Part shown: piece by piece, positions 1-5,899 of the stretch
Numbering within the stretch: position 1 is the stretch's first letter
How the letters are laid out: each line of letters starts with the position of its first letter
Assembly: GCA_049966695.1 (NCBI GenBank)
Contig: JBMFUG010000042.1
Location: 1-23,418 of the forward strand
DNA length: 23,418 bases
Reading direction: 5' to 3'
Origin: JAKAWM01 sp049966695
GTDB taxonomy: Bacteria > Actinomycetota > Acidimicrobiia > Acidimicrobiales > Palsa-688
Position numbers and translations under genes: made by a program
The notes under the pieces: model-generated
What the model was told of the DNA's origin: nothing
What the model saw: only the letters and a program-made list of their open reading frames with translations
The model's database searches: none

Positions 1-425
1 GCCGTGGAGGCGCACCAGCCGGCGGGCCTTCTTCTTGTTGGCCACCAGCCCGGCGCAGCCCGCGCCACATGCGCGGCACCCCGTAGTCGGCGTCAGAAAC
101 CTAGAAGACCGCCCGCACCAGCGAGACGAGCTCAGCCTCGGCCACCTGCCGGCCGGTCGGCCCGGCAGCTCGGCGTCAGACCCAGCCGTAGTAGCCCGAC
201 ATGGGCGCCCCGGCCGCCTCGCACGCCGCCGTCAGCGGGGCACGGCCGCCTTGTGGCCATAGGCACAGTTGTAGCAGCTCACTGTGCCGACGTCTCTTTC
301 ACCCAAAAGGCCATCGATCGTTTGAGCAGCTCACGTTCCGTCCGCAGCTGCTTGCACTCCGCTCGCAGCTCGGCCAGCCCGGCCCGTTCATCGCCGGCCA
401 GGGCGAGAAGACGTCCTGAGCTCAT
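1..425 (-). pseudogene. IS3-family transposase remnant (orfA tail and orfB start)
   Basis: This is a decayed IS3-type transposase read on the minus strand. From an ATG at 425 to a TGA at 279 there is a 48-aa stretch whose second half (ELRAECKQLRTERELLKRS, then MAFWVKE) is the classic C-terminal leucine-zipper end of IS3 orfA proteins. The orfB part follows in broken frames. DYGVPRMWRGLRRAG is readable near 90-50, preceded by an in-frame TAG, and the match continues in another frame as VANKKKARRLVRLHG at about 40-1. This is the usual orfB N-terminal text (YG.PR...LRR.G...NKK...RLMR..G). With at least one stop and one frameshift it cannot make an active enzyme. It runs off the left edge, so its full length is unknown. 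The orfA helix-turn-helix half is not recognisable upstream of 425. Confidence 0.8.
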
Positions 426-544
426 CGCGCCGAGCAGTCGGCGCGCGCTGGTGTCACATCCGTCTCATGAGGCAGTCGTGGCAGACCGCGGCGCCTCAAC
501 AGCAGCACCGACCTCCTCGCGCCGGACGCTGCACCATTGCGTAC

Positions 545-685
545 TTACGCGCTTGTACTTTGACCGGCTCCCTGCGTCCCAGTAGCGGTCTGCACGGCTG
601 GCACTGGCAGCTTGCCAGCCTTGGACCATTTCCAGGCCGTGCGGTAGCTCACGCCTTGCTGACGAGCCCAATCTGACAGCTTCAC
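545..685 (-). pseudogene. tnpA: IS607-family TnpA (serine recombinase) N-terminal fragment
   Basis: A 46-aa frame starts with GTG at 685 and reads KLSDWARQQGVSYRTAWKW then SKAGKLPVPAVQTATGT. This is the MerR-like helix-turn-helix that opens IS607-family TnpA proteins (usual text KLS.WA...GVSY.TAWRWFK.GKLPVPA.Q...GT). The match stops at about residue 37, and the frame closes at 545 without the serine-recombinase catalytic domain, so this is a truncated remnant of a protein normally about 190-210 aa long. No tnpB-like partner is visible next to it. The family assignment rests on a long contiguous motif and is secure; whether anything is expressed is doubtful. Confidence 0.82.
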
Positions 686-687
686 TA

Positions 688-710
688 AGAACAAGATATC
701 TCATTGTTCT
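688..710. repeat. Inverted repeat at IS607 remnant left end
   Basis: AGAACAA (688-694) and TTGTTCT (704-710) are perfect 7-bp inverted arms around a GATATC core, in an AT-rich pocket a few bases upstream of the tnpA GTG. IS607 elements lack terminal inverted repeats but carry internal sites bound by TnpA near their ends. The place and symmetry fit such a site or a tnpA operator; this is inferred. Confidence 0.45.
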
Positions 711-763
711 ATATACGACCACATATTAGCGAGCAGTTCAGTACCCCACAACACACCAGCCAC

Positions 764-1122
764 CTAGAGCCGGGTGCTCGCCACGACCAGGGAGCCCACG
801 GCCACGGCCACGGTGACGAAACGCCAGGCCATAAGGCTCAGTTCGCGCTCCAAACGGGCGCTGACCCGCGCCTACGACTCTGCGACCTTCGCGCTGAGCC
901 TGGCATCGACACCGTCGATCTCGGCATCGAGACCCCCCAACCGCATCTCAAGCGCCCCGATGTGGCGGCTTATTAGCACACAGAGAGAACGTCAATATCA
1001 CGCTTTGTGGCCACGTCGGCCCACCCAACAGGTGGCAGGTGCTCCATAAGTGTGACCGCGTCTTCGGGGCCAAGTACCTCCGCAAGGCGATTGTACAAGT
1101 GGTGCCGGGTTTCCTCGCTAAC
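764..1122 (-). pseudogene. Decayed coiled-coil single-TM protein gene
   Basis: Read on the minus strand from about 1122, the frame gives TVSEETRHHLYNRLAEVLGP then LMEHLPPVGWADVATKRDI. I recognise this as the conserved start of a family of small actinobacterial/phage-linked coiled-coil proteins. It then hits two stops (TAATAA). The rest continues in a shifted frame from about 960 (HIGALEMRLGGLDAEIDGVD), crosses an in-frame TAG, and ends at 764 with a single membrane segment (WRFVTVAVAVGSLVVA). A good Shine-Dalgarno (GGAGGAGG) lies 5' of the protein start, but the expected start position reads GTT, as if a GTG was lost. Lost start, frameshift and stop together mark a pseudogene. The intact family has an N-terminal LYNRL..LG..DA..LM.HLPP.GW.DVAT box, a coiled coil and a C-terminal TM helix; its role is unknown to me. 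Confidence 0.72.
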
Positions 1123-1477
1123 GGTCGTGCCCCTCCTCCGGGCTCAGGCACCCGGTTGAAAAAGGCTCAGGCGGGCTTGGTTGACAGCGGGACTGGCCCC
1201 GCTTTGAAGGCTACGAGGGGGCTACCAAGAGCAAGTGACAGGCAAGCCACTATGGCGACTACCCCCGGGAACAGCCGACTGCCGCCAGCTCGAGCCTGTA
1301 ATCGGCAAGCGGATCCTTGTCCCAGTGCCCGTTACCGGCTTTGACTGTAGCACGCTCTTGTATATGGAAATACTATGAGATATACTGACAGGTAGCAGCA
1401 CACACTTCCCCCTTGACCTCCCGGCACAGCTCAAATGTGAGCTCGGGACCAGCCCGTCGTCCATAAGGGAGCCAAAC
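1123..1477. other. Gene-free stretch between pseudogene and hypothetical gene
   Basis: No convincing coding frame was found on either strand; the open frames here lack family resemblance. It holds a short hairpin (AGCGGG at 1186-1191, CCCGCT at 1198-1203, six-base loop, followed by TTT on the plus strand) and, at its right end, the AT-rich promoter described separately. The rest is unexplained and may be further decayed element DNA. Confidence 0.5.
1358..1386 (+). promoter_or_regulatory. Probable sigma-70 type promoter for the 1478 gene
   Basis: TTGTAT (1358-1363) and TATACT (1381-1386) are separated by exactly 17 bases in an AT-rich patch that stands out from the GC-rich surroundings. Transcription would start near 1393, leaving a leader of about 85 bases before the GTG at 1478. 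The -10 differs from consensus at one base; the -35 is weaker. Confidence 0.5.
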
Positions 1478-2140
1478 GTGCACCAACAGCTCTGCTTTGC
1501 CCCTAGCATCCTCCACGTCCGCCCGTGGCATGACGACGTCATAGACCATGTGGGCTTCGATGCGCGCTCGAGCTATGTCGAGGATTACTGGCTCGGCATA
1601 CTCGGGCCGTCAACCACCTGGCTGCTACGCCGGATGGCAGCCGGCTTCGAGTACAGCCCGGAAGGCTTTGACCTCGACTTGGCTGAAACAGCCCGGTCCC
1701 TCGGCTTGGGCGACCAAAGTGGACGGTCCTCAGCTTTCCTACGAGCTGTAAACCGTCTTGTTCAGTTCAACCTGGCCCAGCTGTCTGGCCCAGACGAGCT
1801 AACGGTGCGCCAGAAAGTACCCCCGCTCACTCGATCGCAGGTCCGCCGGCTCTCGCCCGCTCTGCAAGCGCGCCATGCGGCTTGGCAAGACGACGAGCTC
1901 CGCTCGAGCCCTGACGAACAACGGCTCCGCCGCGCCCGGCTGCTCGCACTTTCCCTATTGGAGCTGGGAGAGGACTACGGCGGTGCCGAACGGCAGCTTT
2001 TGCGCTGGCACTACCCCGCGCTCGTTGCTCGCGAAGCGGTCACGTGGGCAGGCTCTCGGTGCGCCGGCGCGACCCTCGAGGATGCGGCGGGTGCCGATGA
2101 CGTGGCGGGCTGCGGGCAAAGTTCTGGCCTCCCTGCATAA
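1478..2140 (+). CDS. Conserved hypothetical protein, 220 aa
   Basis: I cannot name a function. The GTG start has a good ribosome site (AAGGGAG, six bases upstream). The protein looks soluble and mostly helical. Its N-terminal half carries WHDDVIDHVGFDARSSYVE then YWLGILGPSTTWLLRRMA, followed by FDLDLAETARSLGLG and a segment PPLTRSQVRRLSPALQARH. This layout resembles a family of actinobacterial proteins of unknown role that I recall from other genomes. The text from about residue 195 (rich in Gly, Ala, Asp and Ser) looks less constrained and could be a drifted tail. There is no signal peptide, membrane segment or cysteine motif. It stands alone downstream of the decayed mobile DNA and converges on the IclR gene, with a hairpin between them. 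Codon use matches its neighbours better than the upstream debris does, so it is probably real. Confidence 0.72.
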   Translation: MHQQLCFAPSILHVRPWHDDVIDHVGFDARSSYVEDYWLGILGPSTTWLLRRMAAGFEYSPEGFDLDLAETARSLGLGDQSGRSSAFLRAVNRLVQFNLAQLSGPDELTVRQKVPPLTRSQVRRLSPALQARHAAWQDDELRSSPDEQRLRRARLLALSLLELGEDYGGAERQLLRWHYPALVAREAVTWAGSRCAGATLEDAAGADDVAGCGQSSGLPA

Positions 2141-2274
2141 CTTTGAGCTCGCCATGAGCGACAGGGACGCTCTGGCGTCACCTCCTGAGCTCGTGCTCAG
2201 CTTGAAGTCGTACATGGGCCAGAGCCAACCCTGTTTTGCGGCGAAAGCCAACCCTGGCTAGCGGCGAGAGCCGG

Positions 2275-2315
2275 CTGAGCAGGGGCTCCGAGCCCAATAG
2301 GGGACCCCCGCTCAG
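2275..2315. terminator. Hairpin between convergent genes, likely bidirectional terminator
   Basis: CTGAGCAGGGG (2275-2285) pairs with CCCCCGCTCAG (2305-2315), one mismatch in eleven; inside is a second hairpin, GGGCT-CCG-AGCCC. It lies between two converging genes. There is no clear T-run, as is common in high-GC actinobacteria. Confidence 0.55.
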
Positions 2316-2337
2316 TAGGGTACTGTGGGCAGCCGCA

Positions 2338-2997
2338 TTAACGTAGAGCTGCCGATACCTCCTGAGCTGCCTCCACCACAGCAGAGGCGTACTTCTGCCC
2401 TGGCGACCTTGTAGTGCGCTCGATAGGGCCAGAGACCGAAACCGCAGCGACGATCGAACCGTCCAGCACGACGGGCGCGCTCACTGAGGCCACACCACGT
2501 TCCCGCTCTTCCACGCTTTCGCACCAGCCCCGGCTGAGGGCACCGACGTCTCCCGAGAGCACCCGCCCAGCTGAGCCTCTGTCGAGCGGTAGCGAGGCGC
2601 CAACTGGCACGATAGTGCGCAGGCTGTGGGGCGACTCAAGCGACATGATGCAGACCCGCCGGCCTCCTTCAGCCACAAAGAGCTGCACGCTCTCGCCGGT
2701 ACGGTCCCGTAGCCGCCCCAGGGCATGGCTGGCTGCTTCGCCAAGCCCGCGTCGACGGAGCCCAGCCAGCCGCCCCAGCTCCACCAGGCGGGGGCCCAAA
2801 CGGTAGGCGCCGTCAGAAGGCCCTTTGTCCAACAGGCCATGGTGCACCAGAGCCGTCGCCAAGCGATGGGCGGTGGCTCGCGGGAGCCCGGTCTCCTCCA
2901 CCAAGCTCGCCAAGGTGAGCGGCCCTGCCGCGCCAACACAGTCCAGGATCTTGACCGCCTTGCCAAGCGCAGCGGCACCAGGTAGGCTATTTCCCAT
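2338..2997 (-). CDS. ltbR: IclR-family regulator of leuCD (LtbR/NdgR type)
   Basis: This is a DNA-binding regulator of the IclR family, 219 aa. Residues about 10-75 form the winged helix-turn-helix (LTLASLVEETGLPRATAHRL then ATALVHHGLLDK), and the remainder is the effector-binding domain (GESVQLFVAEGGRRVCI, SLRTIVPVGASLPLDRGSAG). It is transcribed away from leuC with 117 bases between the two start codons. This neighbourhood is the hallmark of actinobacterial LtbR (Corynebacterium) and NdgR (Streptomyces), which control leuCD and sometimes other amino-acid genes. The protein is slightly shorter than most IclR members, as is usual for this subgroup. The ATG at 2997 has no strong Shine-Dalgarno. 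TATACT (3022-3017, minus strand) sits about 20 bases upstream as a possible -10, and a palindrome overlaps it, suggesting self-control. The gene symbol follows context and family, not experiment. Confidence 0.88.
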   Translation of the reverse strand: MGNSLPGAAALGKAVKILDCVGAAGPLTLASLVEETGLPRATAHRLATALVHHGLLDKGPSDGAYRLGPRLVELGRLAGLRRRGLGEAASHALGRLRDRTGESVQLFVAEGGRRVCIMSLESPHSLRTIVPVGASLPLDRGSAGRVLSGDVGALSRGWCESVEERERGVASVSAPVVLDGSIVAAVSVSGPIERTTRSPGQKYASAVVEAAQEVSAALR

Positions 2998-3010
2998 ACT
3001 TTGAGAGCCT

Positions 3011-3027
3011 ATCCCAGTATATGGGAT
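3011..3027. promoter_or_regulatory. Probable IclR operator overlapping the regulator promoter
   Basis: ATCCCAGTATATGGGAT is a perfect inverted repeat (six-base arms, five-base centre) between the regulator and leuC. It covers the possible -10 (TATACT) of the regulator gene. Size and place fit an IclR-type binding site. A related half (CCCATACT, 2993-3000) overlaps the regulator start codon. Confidence 0.6.
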
Positions 3028-3041
3028 GGGTGGAACTACAA

Positions 3042-3059
3042 CCCGGTACTAGTACCGGG
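3042..3059. promoter_or_regulatory. 18-bp perfect palindrome in the leuC leader
   Basis: CCCGGTACTAGTACCGGG reads the same on both strands without a spacer. It ends 55 bases before the leuC ATG. It could be a second protein-binding site for the divergent regulator or a hairpin in the leuCD leader RNA. Its sequence is unlike the 3011-3027 palindrome, so two different binding proteins are possible. Confidence 0.5.
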
Positions 3060-3114
3060 CCACAGCCCAGGACCGGGGGCACGGCAAAGTACAACACCGA
3101 ACCAAAGGAGGTCC

Positions 3115-4530
3115 ATGGCGACCAACGCAACAGCAATGACCCTGGCTGAAAAGGTTTGGCAGCGCCACTTGGTGCACCAAGCCGTAGGCGAGCCTGACCT
3201 GCTTTACATCGACATGCACCTCGTCCACGAAGTGACGTCGCCGCAGGCATTCGAGGGCCTCCGCCTTGCCGGGCGCAAGGTCCGCAGGCCCGAGCTGACT
3301 GTGGCCACCATGGACCACAACGTGCCGACCACCGGCCTCGACCAGCCGGTGGCTGACCCCATTTCAGCTCGCCAAATGGAAGTACTAGAGGCCAACTGCG
3401 CTGAGCACGGGATCAGGCTGTTCGGCATGGGCCACCCCCACCAAGGCATCGTGCATATCATCGGGCCCGAGCTCGGCCTAACCCAGCCGGGCATGACGAT
3501 CGTTTGCGGTGACAGCCACACCTCCACCCACGGTGCCTTTGGGGCCCTCGCTTTTGGCATCGGCACGAGCGAGGTGGAGCACGTCCTCGCTACGCAGACC
3601 CTGCCGCAAGCCCGCCCAAAGACAATGTCAGTCACCGTTGAGGGCCAAGTACCAGAAGGCGTGAGCGCCAAGGACATCGTGCTAGCAATAATCGGCCTGG
3701 TCGGCACCGGCGGGGGCATCGGTCACGTGATCGAGTACCGCGGCTCTGCGGTGCGGGCGCTGTCAATGGAAGGGCGCATGACCGTATGCAACATGTCGAT
3801 CGAGGCGGGAGCGCGCGCGGGCATGGTGGCACCGGACGACGTGACTTTTTCCTATTTGGAGGGTCGCGAGTTCGCCCCCAAGGGCAAAGCGTGGGAAAGT
3901 GCGCTGGACGATTGGCGCTCCCTTGTGACCGACGAGGGCGCGACCTTCGACAAGATGGTCCACTTGGACGCGGCGTCCTTGTCCCCCCACGTCACCTGGG
4001 GGACCAACCCAGGCCAGGTCGTGCGCCTAGACGCCACGGTGCCAAGCCCGGACAGCTTTGCCGAGCCTGCCGCCCGGGAGGCGGCCCAGCGGGCGCTCGC
4101 TTACATGGGCCTCAAGGCAGGCACGCCCATGAAGGAGGTAAAGGTCGACACCGTCTTCATCGGGTCGTGCACCAACGGGCGCATCGAAGACCTGAGGGCT
4201 GCTGCCGCGGTTCTCCAGGGCCGGCACGTGGCACCAGGGCTCAGGGCCCTTGTCGTCCCTGGCTCCGGCCCAGTCCGGGCGCAAGCCGAAAAGGAGGGCC
4301 TCGACAAGGTCTTTACCGCCGCTGGGTTCGAATGGCGCTGCCCAGGTTGCTCGATGTGCCTAGCCATGAACCCTGACAAGCTTTCACCGGGCGAGCGCTG
4401 CGCCTCCACTTCCAACCGCAACTTCGAGGGACGCCAGGGACGTGGTGGGCGTACTCACCTTGTCTCCCCGGCCGTGGCAGCTGCTAGCGCAATTGCCGGC
4501 CACCTAGCCTCACCAGGAGATCTCTCATGA
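3115..4530 (+). CDS. leuC: 3-isopropylmalate dehydratase large subunit
   Basis: LeuC, with LeuD, isomerises 2-isopropylmalate to 3-isopropylmalate in leucine synthesis, in the cytoplasm. The start at 3115 is chosen because AAAGGAGG lies just before it and the protein from there is 471 aa, close to the family's usual length; the frame is open further upstream to 3001 but that part crosses the control palindromes. The aconitase-type 4Fe-4S ligands are present: Cys352 in GSCTNGR and Cys412/Cys415 in CPGCSMCLAMNPD. Other family signatures are visible (TVATMDHNVPTT, CGDSHTSTHGAFGALAFGIG, TSEVEHVLATQTL). The stop overlaps the leuD ATG (ATGA), so the two are translationally coupled, as expected for subunits of one enzyme. 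Control probably comes from the divergent IclR regulator. Confidence 0.97.
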   Translation: MATNATAMTLAEKVWQRHLVHQAVGEPDLLYIDMHLVHEVTSPQAFEGLRLAGRKVRRPELTVATMDHNVPTTGLDQPVADPISARQMEVLEANCAEHGIRLFGMGHPHQGIVHIIGPELGLTQPGMTIVCGDSHTSTHGAFGALAFGIGTSEVEHVLATQTLPQARPKTMSVTVEGQVPEGVSAKDIVLAIIGLVGTGGGIGHVIEYRGSAVRALSMEGRMTVCNMSIEAGARAGMVAPDDVTFSYLEGREFAPKGKAWESALDDWRSLVTDEGATFDKMVHLDAASLSPHVTWGTNPGQVVRLDATVPSPDSFAEPAAREAAQRALAYMGLKAGTPMKEVKVDTVFIGSCTNGRIEDLRAAAAVLQGRHVAPGLRALVVPGSGPVRAQAEKEGLDKVFTAAGFEWRCPGCSMCLAMNPDKLSPGERCASTSNRNFEGRQGRGGRTHLVSPAVAAASAIAGHLASPGDLS

Positions 4531-5123
4531 AACCAGTGCACGTCATCACTGGCGTTGCGGTGCCCTTGGACCGCAGCGACGTGGACACGGACCAGATCAT
4601 CCCTGCTTCATGGCTGAAGCGGGTTGAGCGCAGCGGCTTCGGCCAGGGCCTTTTCTCCGAATGGCGTGACCAACCTGATTTCGTGCTCAACCGCCCGGAG
4701 TACGCGCACGCCCGCGTCCTTGTGGCCGGGCCTAACTTCGGCACGGGTTCTTCCAGGGAGCATGCCGTCTGGGCGCTTCAAGACTACGGGTTCGAAGCAG
4801 TGGTCTCGCCCCGCTTCGGGGACATCTTCCGCAACAACTGCACCAAAAGCGGGCTGTTGCCGGTCCAAGTCAGCCCAGAGGCAGGAGCCGAGATCATGAA
4901 GGCACTGACAGAGCACCCCGGGCTGGAAGTCACCATCGACGTCGGACGTCTACGCGTCGAAGTCCCAGCTGCGGGCATCGAAGTGCCCTTCGTCTTGGAC
5001 AGCTTCACCCAGCACCGCTTCTTAGAAGGCCTGGACGACATCGGGCTAACCCTGCGCCACGAAGACGAGATCGACGCCTACGAGCGCACCCGCCCCACCT
5101 GGCTGCCCTCACTGAGCGGCTAA
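4527..5123 (+). CDS. leuD: 3-isopropylmalate dehydratase small subunit
   Basis: LeuD is the swivelling small subunit of isopropylmalate isomerase, paired with LeuC. It is 198 aa, the normal length. Family marks are DVDTDQIIPASWLKRV near the start, GPNFGTGSSREHAVWALQDY at about residues 71-90, and RNNCTKSGLLPV. The ATG overlaps the leuC stop by four bases, so no separate promoter is needed. The gene is intact and typical. It ends in a convergent region where a tiny minus-strand frame overlaps its last codon. Confidence 0.96.
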   Translation: MKPVHVITGVAVPLDRSDVDTDQIIPASWLKRVERSGFGQGLFSEWRDQPDFVLNRPEYAHARVLVAGPNFGTGSSREHAVWALQDYGFEAVVSPRFGDIFRNNCTKSGLLPVQVSPEAGAEIMKALTEHPGLEVTIDVGRLRVEVPAAGIEVPFVLDSFTQHRFLEGLDDIGLTLRHEDEIDAYERTRPTWLPSLSG

Positions 5124-5206
5124 CGCAATGTCTTAGCGCGCCACGACAGAGCCGCCACGACCAGCAAGGCAAGCACTGCACGAAGGCCGCCGCGCCGGCG
5201 CGCCAT
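5120..5206 (-). CDS. Possible 28-aa small membrane peptide
   Basis: An ATG at 5206 opens a 28-residue frame, MARRRGGLRAVLALLVVAAL followed by SWRAKTLR. This is a basic head, one hydrophobic stretch and a basic tail, the look of a tiny membrane peptide. It lies 30 bases downstream of the protease-inhibitor gene on the same strand and overlaps the leuD stop by a few bases. The ribosome site is weak (AGG about 12 bases upstream). In GC-rich DNA such frames arise by chance, so this is a tentative call. Confidence 0.22.
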   Translation of the reverse strand: MARRRGGLRAVLALLVVAALSWRAKTLR

Positions 5207-5236
5207 GGCCAAGGGACCTGTGCGGCACCAAGGCCG

Positions 5237-5722
5237 TCAGGCGGCGACCGCAAAGCGCAGCAGGTACTGGGCCACTGGAGGCGCAGGCCTCCCAGGCGGT
5301 AGTTCGTACAGCTTGAGGACGCTCAGCCCAGGCCCCGTCGCTTGAAGCACCCAAGTGCTTTCCCAGGGGTACCCGACAATCCCGCGCGGGTGCGGCAACG
5401 GGAGAAGCGTCGTCCTAATCACGCGCACAACGCTGCGGTCTGGAGCGATGGCGACCTTCCACGAGTAGCCGCAGTCGGTACATGTGCGAAGGAGGACGGT
5501 CAGCTTTTGGCCCGTGAGCAGGTGCACCAACCTCCCGTTGTCGGCTTCGGTGAAACGCACAGGCCTGCCCGCCGAGACGGCCGCGCCAATGACTAGGCGG
5601 GAAGGCAAGGCCCGGGACGCCACCACCGGCAGGGCAGAAGCCTGGGCAGTGGCGACCACCGACGGCGCCGCACCGAACAGCAGCACGCTACCCACAACGG
5701 CAAACACGCCATGTCTATGCAC
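5237..5722 (-). CDS. Secreted chagasin-like (I42) protease inhibitor
   Basis: A 161-aa exported protein. Residues 1-29 are a signal peptide (hydrophobic core VFAVVGSVLLFGAAPSVV). The rest resembles the chagasin / inhibitor I42 fold, small Ig-like proteins that block papain-type cysteine proteases through three loops. Loop 1 appears at residues 79-86 as RTCTDCGY before SW (family text NPTTGY.W). The second region (GIVGYPW...VLQATGPG, 114-132) matches the family's G..G...F.A...G turn. The third is YELPPGRP (139-146) where the family has an RPW. Two cysteines (81, 84) in loop 1 are unusual and might form a disulphide. The GTG start has AGGAGG five bases before it. It is downstream of the long glycosyltransferase on the same strand, 177 bases away. 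The target protease is unknown. The assignment is by motif pattern only. Confidence 0.6.
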   Translation of the reverse strand: MHRHGVFAVVGSVLLFGAAPSVVATAQASALPVVASRALPSRLVIGAAVSAGRPVRFTEADNGRLVHLLTGQKLTVLLRTCTDCGYSWKVAIAPDRSVVRVIRTTLLPLPHPRGIVGYPWESTWVLQATGPGLSVLKLYELPPGRPAPPVAQYLLRFAVAA

Positions 5723-5899
5723 CGGACCTCCTCTCCCCGGACCATATCACTGAGGCCAACATCACCGAAGCGCTTGTACCAGGCCTAATGCCGAGGCGGT
5801 CGTCTTGGGCCGGTGCGCAGGTGCCTGCCCGGGACGCTCGCCCGAGGTAGCTTTTCAAGTCGCCCGCTTAGGCACCGTCCCGGCTCGCTGGAGCTCGTG

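Noticed and set aside
1222..1542. A 106-aa minus-strand open frame
   Set aside because: The translation has no family resemblance, it runs through the likely promoter and into the start of the 220-aa gene.
2154..2261. A 35-aa plus-strand frame after the 220-aa gene (MSDRDALASPPELVLSLK)
   Set aside because: No ribosome site, and no resemblance to a known family; probably chance in GC-rich DNA.
3001..3114. An upstream TTG start giving a leuC protein 38 residues longer
   Set aside because: The extension crosses both control palindromes and has no family resemblance, while the ATG at 3115 has a strong ribosome site and normal length.
4321..4335. GGGTTCGAAT text resembling a tRNA T-arm
   Set aside because: It lies inside leuC and encodes its conserved Gly-Phe-Glu-Trp; no cloverleaf can be built around it.
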